NCBI GenBank assembly: GCA_049671305.1
Contig: JBATUR010000033.1
Coordinates: 12,228-76,227 of the forward strand
Direction: 5' to 3'
Length of the DNA stretch: 64,000 nucleotides
Origin: CADCTM01 sp049671305
Lineage (GTDB): Bacteria > Cyanobacteriota > Cyanobacteriia > Cyanobacteriales > Coleofasciculaceae
Shown in pieces: positions 27,607-36,700 of the stretch. A program made the position numbers and the translations under genes. Numbering within the stretch: the first letter of the stretch is position 1; the number at the start of each line of letters is the position of its first letter. The notes under the pieces were generated by a model. That model saw only the letters and a program-made list of their open reading frames with translations, made no database searches and was not told where the DNA came from.

Positions 27607-27628
27607 TTATTTCGTATGCGTAGTATTA
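27607..27628. promoter_or_regulatory. Candidate operator copy 1 upstream of the efflux locus
   Basis: A 22-base element whose core is CGTATGCGTAGTATTA begins at the base next to the emrA-like start codon. It matches a second copy at 27654-27675 at 20 of 22 positions. Its position over the translation start region suits repressor binding. Confidence 0.55.
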
Positions 27629-27653
27629 CCGTTGTTTGATGTAGATTAAGAGT

Positions 27654-27675
27654 TTATTTAGTATGCGTACTATTA
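27654..27675. promoter_or_regulatory. Candidate operator copy 2 upstream of the efflux locus
   Basis: The second 22-base copy contains TAGTATGCGTACTA, an inverted repeat of TAGTA/TACTA around TGCG. It lies 47 bases upstream of copy 1, about 4.5 helical turns. Such palindromes are typical of MarR or TetR regulators, and a MarR-type gene ends this locus. Confidence 0.6.
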
Positions 27676-27758
27676 GAATAGCAAGTTTCCTCAGTTTAGA
27701 GAATCCCCCGATTGGGCGATATGAGTTGCTGTATTGATCACCACAAACAGCTAACCCT

Positions 27759-28016
27759 TTAAATATTCGGCATTGGTAAAACGCGCAAAAATTTCACAAT
27801 ATGACCTGTAACTTCAATTCCAATCATGTAATTATCAATTGTAAAGCGGTAAAATATGGCATCAGAAGTAATCGGTTCTAGCCCTGGCAAGTCTTGAATT
27901 TGCTTGAGTGCTAAAAAATCTTTAAAAACAACTTCACAAATTTGCTCATAAGCGACTGACTCTAAGTTTCTCAAGTCGCGTAAAAAGGATCGGGCATAGC
28001 GAACTTCTATGCTCAC
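27759..28016 (-). CDS. RelE/ParE-family toxin
   Basis: An 85-residue protein with the RelE/ParE fold order: MSIEVRYARSFLRDLRNLES, central YRFTIDNYMIGIEV and the C-terminal strand IVKFLRVLPMPNI, close to the usual FLRVLHR. RelE toxins cleave mRNA at the ribosome and are neutralised by an antitoxin encoded just upstream. The gene lies 69 bases downstream of a 72-residue frame on the same strand that is the likely partner. The catalytic Arg-rich end is shorter than in E. coli RelE, so activity is uncertain. Confidence 0.75.
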   Translation of the reverse strand: MSIEVRYARSFLRDLRNLESVAYEQICEVVFKDFLALKQIQDLPGLEPITSDAIFYRFTIDNYMIGIEVTGHIVKFLRVLPMPNI

Positions 28017-28085
28017 AAGAGGGGTTTTGACTCCAAACGACCAATCTTAGTTCATAACATTAATTGACCACCGAGCCAAGATTCT

Positions 28086-28304
28086 TTAGGGAAATTGCAG
28101 AAGTGATAACGCCTCCTCACGAGTTAAAACATCACCAGGGCGCAGGGTTCGCATCGACTCTTGCATCGCACCTAGCATATATAAATCATAATAAATCGGT
28201 TGTAAAACCTTCCAAGCATCCGGCAAACTTTCATCAGGAAGTTTGGTAATAATCTCAGGAAGCTGTGTAGTTAGGTGATGTAATCTATCTCTTAGTAAAT
28301 TCAT
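28086..28304 (-). CDS. Probable antitoxin-like small protein (72 aa)
   Basis: A 72-residue helical protein, MNLLRDRLHHLTTQLPEIIT, ending TREEALSLLQFP. It matches no antitoxin family by eye, but it precedes a RelE-type toxin on the same strand with a 69-base gap, the usual antitoxin position. A central LPDAWKVLQPIYYDLYML segment might be the toxin-binding part. No DNA-binding ribbon or helix-turn-helix is obvious. Called as partner by position. Confidence 0.55.
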   Translation of the reverse strand: MNLLRDRLHHLTTQLPEIITKLPDESLPDAWKVLQPIYYDLYMLGAMQESMRTLRPGDVLTREEALSLLQFP

Positions 28305-28338
28305 AAGATTATTTGTTAAAACGTAATTACTTGTTTAG

Positions 28339-28815
28339 TTAAACCGCTTCTGGATTAAGTTTCATCATTTCCCAAGTCGTATAAGTTCCAATTGGACTCC
28401 AAATTATGTATGGTAATAACAACAGAAACGCTACATTTGAAATGGGTAAAACCAACAGCGCTAAGATAATTCCTAAAACCGCACCAACACCACCAAGAAT
28501 TGTACCAACCTTAAGGCTACGGAGTCTGAACATGGCTGGATTGTAGGCGATAGTCACTAATTCCACTAAAAGATATAAACCCATCAGCGTCCAAGTTTTT
28601 GTGCTGCCAGGTTCGCTTTCCCAAACATCATAAGCTGACCAAGCGCCGCAGATAAAAACAAATATCCAAATCAAAGGAATTGCTTTTTCAAATGTTAACC
28701 ATCTTGGACGTTGTAAACGTTTAAACCATTTCGCATCTTTAGGTGTGATAAAATTACCAGCCAATGCCACAATAAAGGTAACAGCCCCAATTATCATCCA
28801 AGATTTAATCATCAT
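28339..28815 (-). CDS. TspO/MBR family tryptophan-rich sensory protein
   Basis: A 158-residue membrane protein with five predicted helices. It shows the family features near the first loop (KWFKRLQRPRWLTFEKAIPLIW) and Trp-rich segments (IWIFVFICGAWSAYDVWES), and ends LLPYIIWSPIGTYTTWEMMKLNP. TspO binds porphyrins and tetrapyrroles and is linked to stress and tetrapyrrole control in cyanobacteria. It lies downstream of no clear operon partner: the TA pair follows it on the same strand after a 34-base gap. Assignment is good; the loop sequence is somewhat diverged from E. coli-like TspO. Confidence 0.8.
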   Translation of the reverse strand: MMIKSWMIIGAVTFIVALAGNFITPKDAKWFKRLQRPRWLTFEKAIPLIWIFVFICGAWSAYDVWESEPGSTKTWTLMGLYLLVELVTIAYNPAMFRLRSLKVGTILGGVGAVLGIILALLVLPISNVAFLLLLPYIIWSPIGTYTTWEMMKLNPEAV

Positions 28816-29168
28816 TTCCTCGCTCCACTGGCTGCCCCTGTAAATTAAACGAGCAGTTATAAGGTAATTTTCAGCAGTACAAAGATTGGTGTCATCAGTC
28901 TGGGGTGTGAATAATTATTATTGGCTGAAGCAACTTAGCATCAAGAAGATCAGCTTTTCGGGCAAATAAGCAACGCTATAAAAACTGTCTTGACAATTAA
29001 ACCACAACGATTAAACAAATTATTTTAAGGTTAATCTAACTTTTAAACAGATCTTGAATTGCTAAATTTGAGGTAAGATAATTTTTAAAGTTTAATACTT
29101 TCAGGTATCGTCAGTTAGACGGTCATATTTAGCTCAAATTATTCTGACTAGGCACTAACTAACGATAT
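28816..29168. other. Divergent promoter region tspO / petR-like
   Basis: These 353 AT-rich bases separate tspO (-) from the BlaI-type regulator gene (+). Both promoters must lie here. No perfect palindrome longer than six bases was noticed, so no operator is called. Confidence 0.35.
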
Positions 29169-29588
29169 ATGGCTCCTCTACCCAAACATCAACCCAAACA
29201 ACTATCCCTTGGTCCTTTAGAAACAGAGATTTTGCAAATCATCTGGGAACTTGGTACAGTCACCGTTAAAGATGTTCATGAACGGATTTTAGCTGATCCG
29301 ATGCGGGAACTTGCTTATACTTCAGTTACAACTGTACTGCGTCGCCTGACCAAAAAAGGTTGGTTAAGTTGCGAAAAACACTCACGTGCCTTTACCTGGA
29401 AACCTTTAGTATCTCGCCAAGAAGCACAAGTTTTACAAGCACATAATCAGTTAAACAGATTTTTGGCTATTAGTAACCCAGATGTTGTTGCAGCTTTTGC
29501 TGATAGCTTGGATACGGAAAGTTTAGAGCAAATAGAAGCGATCGCACAACGCCTTCAAGCAGCGCGTCAAGCCAGAGAGGAAAAGTAA
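29169..29588 (+). CDS. petR: BlaI/MecI-family repressor, PetR-like
   Basis: A 139-residue winged-helix repressor: LGPLETEILQIIWELGTVTV, SVTTVLRRLTKKGWLSCEK and the C-terminal dimerisation helices (FADSLDTESLEQIEAIAQRL). Its stop codon overlaps the start of an M56-peptidase gene by one base (TAATG), the arrangement of BlaI-BlaR1. In Synechocystis the equivalent pair (slr0240/slr0241, PetR/PetP) controls the copper-dependent switch between plastocyanin and cytochrome c6; this pair is the likely counterpart. The symbol rests on gene order and size, not on a comparison of sequences. Confidence 0.85.
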   Translation: MAPLPKHQPKQLSLGPLETEILQIIWELGTVTVKDVHERILADPMRELAYTSVTTVLRRLTKKGWLSCEKHSRAFTWKPLVSRQEAQVLQAHNQLNRFLAISNPDVVAAFADSLDTESLEQIEAIAQRLQAARQAREEK

Positions 29589-30424
29589 TGCATCTAGTTA
29601 TGATTATCTCAGCATTAAGCTTGGCGTGGTTACTCAGGTGCAGTTACGGGCAAACGGGCAACTGGTTTCAACGCTGGCAACAAGCTTTATTCTGCTTTCT
29701 CCTGCCGCCGCTTTTATTGCTAATGACGGCGCTGGCGGTGCTTTGTATGGGACCACAAGGAAAAATGATTGGTTTACATACAGAATATTTTAGCTATTGT
29801 TTAGTTTTAGCAAGTTTAGTCATCTCGATTTTATTTGGTTTAAAGTTAGCAGCCGAAGCTTGGAAGTGTCGGCAACAAGTTAATAATTATCCGCGAATTA
29901 ACTTAAAAGGAAAAACGGCACATTTACTTAATAGTCCTTTGTTATACACAGCTCAAATCGGATTTTGGCAGCCATCTTTAGTAATAAGTCAAGGCTTATT
30001 AGAAACACTTAATACTGAACAATTACAAGCCGTTTTAACTCATGAGCAAGCACATTATTACTACCGCGATACCTTTTGGTTTTTCTGGTTAGGTTGGGTG
30101 CGAAGAGTAACAACATGGTTGCCGAATACAGAATTATTATGGCAGGAGTTATTATTATTACGAGAAATTCGTGCTGATAGATGGGCAGCTAATCGTGTTG
30201 ATGCCTTATTATTGGCAGAATCGTTATTAATTGTAGTCCGTGCACCGATGATTGCTTCAGATTTTGCGGCTGCCTTTAGTTGTGCCGCACCGCCTAGTCG
30301 TTTGCAGGAAAGAATTGAGGCACTTTTAAGTAAACCCGACGATCCTACAGCGTCGAATTATTGGAGTTGGAGTTGGGTGCTTGTCGGGTTGTTGCCTTTA
30401 ATCGCTGTGCCATTTCATAATTAG
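29588..30424 (+). CDS. petP: M56-family membrane metallopeptidase, PetP/BlaR1-like
   Basis: A 278-residue membrane protein with N-terminal helices and a zinc-protease motif HEQAH within QLQAVLTHEQAHYYYRDTFW, then LLWQELLLLREIRADRWAAN supplying the downstream acidic ligand. A final C-terminal helix ends the protein. It lacks the large extracellular penicillin-binding sensor of BlaR1, as expected for the cyanobacterial PetP form. In the known system copper triggers degradation of the PetR repressor by this protease. It is translationally coupled to the repressor gene. Target promoters are not in the window. Confidence 0.85.
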   Translation: MHLVMIISALSLAWLLRCSYGQTGNWFQRWQQALFCFLLPPLLLLMTALAVLCMGPQGKMIGLHTEYFSYCLVLASLVISILFGLKLAAEAWKCRQQVNNYPRINLKGKTAHLLNSPLLYTAQIGFWQPSLVISQGLLETLNTEQLQAVLTHEQAHYYYRDTFWFFWLGWVRRVTTWLPNTELLWQELLLLREIRADRWAANRVDALLLAESLLIVVRAPMIASDFAAAFSCAAPPSRLQERIEALLSKPDDPTASNYWSWSWVLVGLLPLIAVPFHN

Positions 30425-30648
30425 GTGGGCGATCGCTTACGGAATTGCCATAACAGGTAACTGATATCTATTAAAGTCCCGGCAAAGGCTTCTACACCAA
30501 CCAGAATAAGTCTTTTGCAGCGTTTGGCTACTTATAAAATCAGCAGAAAACCCATATTTTCACTTATCAGCAACGCTTTTGCCAAGAGAAAACTTGAAGA
30601 GCTGCTTACAATGGAAGCAAGTTATCGCTGATCTTGAGGTCTATGATC

Positions 30649-31890
30649 ATGGCTATCTGGAGTAGTACTGCAAGCCGGAGAATTACAGGTATGCTCATCT
30701 GTGCTTTCGGCATCGCAAGCTGTTCATTTTCTCCAGCCAATACCACTTCGACAAGCTCAGGGCAAGCCTCAACTCCAACTCAAAAGGAGGCAGCAACCTC
30801 TACTCCCGTTGCCAACCCTAGCCTTGTATCAGAAATTCGCAAAACTTCAATCATAAAAGGTCTAGAACGCCCTTGGAGCATGGCATGGCTACCTGATGGC
30901 TCAATGCTGATTACCGAGAAAGCAGGGCGGCTGCGAATCGCCAGAAATGGCAAATTAGAGCCAACTGCGATCGCTGGTGTGCCAGAAGTGTTTAGCCAGA
31001 GTCAAGCAGCTTTGATGGATGTTTCAGTACATCCGCAATTTGCCCAGAATCGTTTGATTTACTTGACTTATTCTCATGGTACGAGCAGCGCTAACCGAAC
31101 TCGTCTGGCAAGGGCAAAGTTTGACGGTAAAGCTTTGCAAGATTTGCAAGTGATCTTTGAGGTGACGCAAACAAAATCAGGTGGGCAGCATTTTGGCTCA
31201 AGGATAACCTGGTTGCCAGATGGCACAATGTTACTGGCGATCGGAGATGGTGGTAATCCTCCTGTGCAGTTAGAAGGCGATCTAATTCGCAAACAGGCAC
31301 AAAACTTACGCAGTCGCTTAGGTAAGATTGTGCGATTGAATGATGATGGTTCTGTGCCTGGTGATAATCCGTTTGTGGGTAAAGCAAATGTTGATCCAGT
31401 GATTTGGAGTTATGGACATCGCAACATCCAAGGATTAGCTTTTGATCCAAATAATCAGCGAGTTTGGTCAACAGAGCATGGTTCACAAGGCGGTGATGAA
31501 CTGAATCTGGCGCAGGCGGGTCAAAATTATGGCTGGCCCCTGGTAACGTATAGCAGAGAATATAGTGGTGGAGAGATTTCTCCAGACCGATCGCGTCCTG
31601 GTATGATTGATCCGAAAACGGTTTGGACTCCTGCGATCGCACCATCGGGATTAGCTTTTTATAATAGCGATCGCACGCCCGCTTGGAAAGGTAATTTATT
31701 CGCTGGCGGCTTAGTTTCCCAGGATGTGCGACGGATCGAGCTAGATGCAGCAGGCAATGTTCAAGGGCAACAAAAGATTGAGATTGGGCAACGAGTCCGA
31801 GATGTGCGGCAAGGACCAGATGGCTTGGTGTATGTGTTGACTGATGACTCAAATGGGCAGTTAATTCGGTTAGAGCCAACAGCAGGTTAG
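30649..31890 (+). CDS. PQQ-dependent aldose sugar dehydrogenase-like lipoprotein
   Basis: About 413 residues from the ATG at 30649; the frame also allows starts at 30634 (TTG) and 30643. A lipoprotein signal (MLICAFGIASCSFSP) leads to a six-bladed propeller of the soluble glucose dehydrogenase/YliI type: RPWSMAWLPDGSMLITEK, GGQHFGSRITWLPDGTMLL, SYGHRNIQGLAFDP, STEHGSQGGDELN, YGWPLVTY. These contain the conserved His and Arg of the PQQ site. It would oxidise aldoses in the periplasm if PQQ is supplied. No PQQ biosynthesis genes are nearby, so the cofactor would have to be taken up or the protein may have another ligand. It stands alone. Confidence 0.88.
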   Translation: MAIWSSTASRRITGMLICAFGIASCSFSPANTTSTSSGQASTPTQKEAATSTPVANPSLVSEIRKTSIIKGLERPWSMAWLPDGSMLITEKAGRLRIARNGKLEPTAIAGVPEVFSQSQAALMDVSVHPQFAQNRLIYLTYSHGTSSANRTRLARAKFDGKALQDLQVIFEVTQTKSGGQHFGSRITWLPDGTMLLAIGDGGNPPVQLEGDLIRKQAQNLRSRLGKIVRLNDDGSVPGDNPFVGKANVDPVIWSYGHRNIQGLAFDPNNQRVWSTEHGSQGGDELNLAQAGQNYGWPLVTYSREYSGGEISPDRSRPGMIDPKTVWTPAIAPSGLAFYNSDRTPAWKGNLFAGGLVSQDVRRIELDAAGNVQGQQKIEIGQRVRDVRQGPDGLVYVLTDDSNGQLIRLEPTAG

Positions 31891-31942
31891 ACAAGACATC
31901 AGATCAGCGGGTTGCATAATTATGAAGCAAGGGTGTTAATCA

Positions 31943-32085
31943 ATGCAATGTCCTGGTTGTAACTCGACTCATCTCCGTAAGAATGGTATAAAGCAGGGCA
32001 AACAAAATTACATTTGTGCCGTCGCCGACAGTTTATTGATGCCTATTGCTGTTGCAACAATATTAATATATCACGCTGCTTGTAG
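31943..32085 (+). pseudogene. Decayed IS1-type transposase (InsA N-terminus)
   Basis: From an ATG at 31943 the frame reads MQCPGCNSTHLRKNGIKQGK and then QNYICA, the zinc-finger start of IS1-family InsA. A one-base shift follows, after which RRQFIDAY continues the family sequence in another frame before diverging and stopping at 32083-32085. The remainder of InsA and all of InsB are absent. No terminal inverted repeats or target duplication were found. It marks an old insertion upstream of the RND genes. Confidence 0.8.
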
Positions 32086-32102
32086 AAAAACAAGTCTTTT
32101 TT
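32079..32102 (+). terminator. Weak terminator-like hairpin after the transposase remnant
   Basis: CTTGT (32079-32083) and ACAAG (32090-32094) make a short stem with a six-base loop, followed by TCTTTTTT. The stem is AT-rich and short, so strength is doubtful. Confidence 0.3.
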
Positions 32103-32384
32103 GTATTTAATTAAATTATGTGTTATATTTAAAGGTTAAGCTTATTTATGCGTCACGAGACAATCATCTCAGACATTGGCAACGCAGCAAAACTTGGCTA
32201 TCTATCAAAAAGCTGAGGTAAAATTTAAGATACTTAAAATACTCTTAAAATTAAGTAAACTTATATAAATAAGGTTTTGGGAGCCAAAGCTTTTAGGCAA
32301 CATAGCTCCTGAATAACTCGATTGACACTCTTTTTCGCCAAATTCCCCGTCTCCAGGGTGGGACTTCACCCGCTATTACCCTGA

Positions 32385-33770
32385 TTGGAATTATTAAGCG
32401 TGTACCCCAAAAAAACGAATCTTCAAACCCCAGCTATCTCACCAAAACCCAAGCTGCAGTTTCCCTTGCTGATGCTACTGTGTCTCGGTTTGGGGCTGCC
32501 CTTAACTGGTTGTGAGGCGCTGCCCAAAGCCGAAGCAGAAGCGCAACGCCCTCCTGGCGCCCCAGGTGGAGGAATTACCGCAGTCGATGTGGCAACGGCT
32601 CAAACTGGACTGCTCAAAGAACCCTTAGAATACATTGGCACAACCCAACCAATTCGTCAGGTTTCCCTACGTGCTCAGATCGAAGGGCGTTTATTAAATT
32701 TGCAAGTTGGTGTGGGTGACTCGGTAAAACAAGGACAAATTTTAGCCCGGTTAGATGATTCAATCTTACTAACAGGCGTCACACAAGAAAAAGCCGAACT
32801 TGGTGCCTTGCAAGCAGAAGTTGCCCGTGCTCAAACACAAGTAAAAAATGCCGAAGCATTAGCAGCGCAGGCAAAAGCCGAACAACAACAAGCAGAAGTT
32901 GATGCCAAAAGATTGCGATCGCTCTCCGCTGCTGGTGCTATATCTTTACAAGAAGCGGAACTTGCCCAAACTAAAGCCCTAACTGCCCAACAAACATATA
33001 ACGCTGCCGTAGCTCGAATTGCCACCGAACAACAAGCCGTCGCCGCTGCACAAGGGCGTGTTTCTGCCCAAAATGCCGCCGTTGCCCAAACCAAAGAACG
33101 TCAATCTTACGCCATTTTAGCCTCACCTATTACAGGCGTGGTCTTAGAAAAAGTTAGTGAACCTGGTAACTTAATTCAACCAGGTGGCGAAATCTTACGG
33201 TTAGGTGATTTTAGTAGTGTTAAAGTCGTTGTGCCCGTTTCCGAGTTGGAACTGAGTAATATTCGAGTCGGGCAAGCGGTTACAGTAAAATTAGACGCTT
33301 TTCCTCAAGAAAGCTTTTCCGGGCAAGTATCGCGCATTTCTCCGGCTGCTGATCAAGCCGCCCGTCAAGTACCAATCGAAGTTACCATACCTAATAGTAA
33401 TGGGCAAGTTGGTAGCGGACTTTTGGCACGAGTCAGTGCTGCCAAAACAGCAAAAAAAATTATTGTCCCGCAAACCGCATTACAAAAAGAAGCTAATGCA
33501 AGTCGTCAGGGTAAGGCAACTCCTGCACAGTCTAACAAAATCGCGCCTCCTTCTCAAGGCACAGTTTTTGTAATTGCCGGGACTCCAGAAAAAGCCACAG
33601 TTAAGGCACGTAATGTCAAACTCGGCACTAGTGCTAACGGCAAAGTAGAAATAATTTCCGGTTTACAACCAGGAGAAAGATTAGTGGTGCGTAGTACCAA
33701 ACCCTTGAAAGATGGGGAAACGGTGCGGTTAAGTGTATTATCAACCCCAGAAAAACAGGAGAAACGTTGA
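32385..33770 (+). CDS. RND efflux membrane fusion lipoprotein (HlyD/AcrA type)
   Basis: A 461-residue periplasmic adaptor. A lipobox (LGLPLTGCEAL) sits near residue 43, followed by a first lipoyl half (RAQIEGRLLNLQVGVGDSV), an Ala/Gln-rich coiled-coil hairpin (~115-225), a second lipoyl half (ILASPITGVVLEKVSEPG), a beta-barrel domain (VKVVVPVSELELSNIRVGQA) and a C-terminal membrane-proximal domain (LKPLKDGETVRLS-like end). The start is uncertain: TTG at 32385 or GTG at 32400, neither with a strong RBS. The stop overlaps the ATG of the pump gene by one base, so the two are translationally coupled. Substrate unknown. Confidence 0.92.
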   Translation: MELLSVYPKKTNLQTPAISPKPKLQFPLLMLLCLGLGLPLTGCEALPKAEAEAQRPPGAPGGGITAVDVATAQTGLLKEPLEYIGTTQPIRQVSLRAQIEGRLLNLQVGVGDSVKQGQILARLDDSILLTGVTQEKAELGALQAEVARAQTQVKNAEALAAQAKAEQQQAEVDAKRLRSLSAAGAISLQEAELAQTKALTAQQTYNAAVARIATEQQAVAAAQGRVSAQNAAVAQTKERQSYAILASPITGVVLEKVSEPGNLIQPGGEILRLGDFSSVKVVVPVSELELSNIRVGQAVTVKLDAFPQESFSGQVSRISPAADQAARQVPIEVTIPNSNGQVGSGLLARVSAAKTAKKIIVPQTALQKEANASRQGKATPAQSNKIAPPSQGTVFVIAGTPEKATVKARNVKLGTSANGKVEIISGLQPGERLVVRSTKPLKDGETVRLSVLSTPEKQEKR

Positions 33771-36700
33771 TGGCGGGGAAATCTGGATTTAGCCTCAGTG
33801 GGCTATCGATTCGTCAACATATTGGCACACTGATGCTAACTTTAGCAGTAATTGTGCTAGGGGTGTTTTTCCTACTACAAATTCAAGTTGATTTATTACC
33901 TTCAATTACCTATCCTCGAATTGGCGTGAGGTTGTCGGCGCCGGGAGTTTCGCCAGAGGTGGCAGTTGAGGAAATTACTAAACCTTTGGAAGAAGCTTTA
34001 AGCGCTACAGAAGGCGTAGAGCAAGTTTATTCCCAAACCCGTGAAGGACAGATAAGTTTAGACTTATTCTTCAAACCAGGAGGCAATATTGATCAAGCGT
34101 TGAATGACGCCACAGCAGCATTTAACCGCGCCCAAGGTAGATTACCTGATATTGTTGAACAGCCGCGTTTATTTAAATTTGATCCATCCCAATTGCCAGT
34201 ATATGAAATGGCATTGCGATCGCCTTCTTTAAAAGATGTTGATTTGCGGATCTTTGCTGATCAAGAATTAAGTCGGGAACTTGGTGTTGTGCCAGGAGTA
34301 GCGGTTGTAGATGTTGTAGGTGGCGTTGATGAAGAAGTACTAATTCAAATTGATCCAAACCGCTTACAAACTTTGGGAATTGGCTTAACTGATGTTTTAG
34401 ATGAACTAAGAAACCGCAACCAAGATGTTTCTGGAGGGCGTCTGCGTGGCGAAAGTGCCGAACCTTTAACTCGTACATTGGGGCGTTTTCAAAATGCCCA
34501 AGAAATTGAAAATCTCTCAATTGAAGTAGGTGCTAATACAGGCGCGTCAGGGACTGGGCAAACGGCAGCTCAATCTTTACTTCCTGCCTCTCAAGCTGCT
34601 CGTCGCGTTTATTTACGAGATTTTGCCCAGGTTATTGATGGTACAGAAGAACAACGAGTATTTGTGTTTTTGAATGGAGAACCTGCGATTAAACTTAGTG
34701 TTCAAAAACAGCCAGATGCTAACACAATTGAAGTAGTAGAAGCGGTAAAAAAACGCATTCAACAGTTACGACAGTCGGGCTTAATTCCCCAAGATTTGGA
34801 ATTAGTGCCGACATTGGATGAGTCGATATTTATTAAAAATTCGATTTCTAATGTTACTAGTTCCGGATTAATTGGTACAGCTTTGGCAGCGATCGCAGTT
34901 TTGCTGTTTCTCGGTTCTTTGCGTCAAACTTTAATTATCGTCTTGGCTATTCCTTTGGCTACTTTAGGGGCAATTGTCTTAATGCAGTTGTTTGGTTTGT
35001 CGCTGAATGTTTTTAGTTTGGGTGGTTTGGCTTTGGGCGTTGGTATTGTTGTCGATAATGCGATCGTAATGATGGAAACGATCTCAGAAGGCGTGGGCAT
35101 GACTCCGGGCAATAATATTGAAAGACCAAAACGTGGTAAAAATTTCTTTATTGAGCAGGCAGAAATAAGTAGTGGAGAAGTAGAATCAGCGCTAGTGGCT
35201 TCTACGACAACTAACTTAGTGGCAGTGCTACCATTTTTGTTAATTGGTGGGTTTGTTTCGCTGCTATTTAATGAGTTAATTCTCACCATTAGTTTTTCTG
35301 TGGCAGCTTCTTTATTAGTAGCGCTGACAGTTGTGCCGATGCTAACATCTCGTTTGTTGGCAATACCTTGGTCAAGTCGTGTTAATAAGTTTTGGCTATT
35401 ACAGCAATTTAATTTACGGTTTGAAGCGGCAACCAGAAGTTATGGGCGCTTTTTGGAAGGGGTATTGCGTTTTCGCTTAGTAGTAATTGCGGGCGCCTTT
35501 TTAGTTTTCGGTGGCGGTAGTTGGTATTTAGCCGGTCAGATTCCTCAAGAAATTTTACCGCGTATTAATACCGGACAAGCGTCTCTCTTTGCTCAATTTC
35601 CTCCCGGCACTACCCTAGAAACCAACCGCCAGGTGATGAAAATTGTCGATGGTATTCTGATTAAACAACCGGAAACTGAGTTTGTTTTTACCACATCCGG
35701 CGGTTTTCTGTTTGGCAGCAACACCTCAGAAAATACGTTGCGGGGCAGTAGTACAATTACCCTCAAACCGAATACTAATGTCGAAGCATTTGTGCGCCGT
35801 GTCACCAAGCAATTTGAGCAGCTAAATTTAGTAGATATACGTCTACGGATGCGACCTGGTGAAGTTCGAGGTATCATTCTGACTAACTCACCGATCCGAG
35901 GGGCAGAAGTTGACGTTGCTCTGCAAGGCACTGATGCAGATAAGCTGGCACAAGCTGGGCGTCAAGTGCTGCAAGCTTTGGATGACCAAGTTAAATTAGC
36001 ACGTTTCCGTCCAGATGCCGATGCTAAACAGCCAGAAGTGCAGATTAAACCCAACTGGGAACGAGTGGGAGAATTTAATTTAACTGCACAGAAAATTGGC
36101 GATACAATTCAAACAGCGATCGAGGGTTCAGTACCGACTCAACTGCAACGAGGTGAACGTTTGGTAGATGTGAGGGTGCAGCTAGATCGCAATGAGGTGC
36201 AGCGTCCGGGACAATTAGAAGAGATACCGCTATTGGTAAGCAATAACCGTCAAATTCGTTTGGGAGATGTTGCCACAATAGAAGACGGGCAAGCGCCTGG
36301 GGAAATTCAGCGCATTAATCAGCGCCAAGTTTTCTTAATTGCTGGTAATTTAGCTGAGGGTGCAGCTTTGAGTGATGCGATCGCCCAAACTAATGCTGTC
36401 CTGTCCAAGTTAAAATTACCAGAAGGCGTCAGCATTTTACCAAGTTCTGCCAGTGAAACTAATCGCCAACTGCAAGACTCGCTGAAAGTATTAGGAGGAT
36501 TAGCGGCGTTTTTAGTATTCGTGGTCATGGCAGTACAATACAATTCATTAATTGACCCGTTGGTGATTATGCTAACGGTTCCCTTAGCCTTGGCGGGTGG
36601 TATTTTTGGACTTTATGTTACCAAAACTGCGATCGGTGCAACGGTTTTAGTAGGTGCCGTATTACTTGTGGGAATTGTTGTTAACAATGCCATTTTGATG

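Noticed and set aside
31091..31894. A 267-codon open frame antisense to the sugar dehydrogenase gene
   Set aside because: It lies wholly inside a clear PQQ-dehydrogenase gene on the other strand, and its His/Leu/Ser-rich translation has no family features; it is a composition shadow.
34924..35289. 121-codon frame opposite the RND pump gene
   Set aside because: Entirely covered by conserved pump motifs on the + strand; Lys/Pro/Ile-rich translation is not protein-like.
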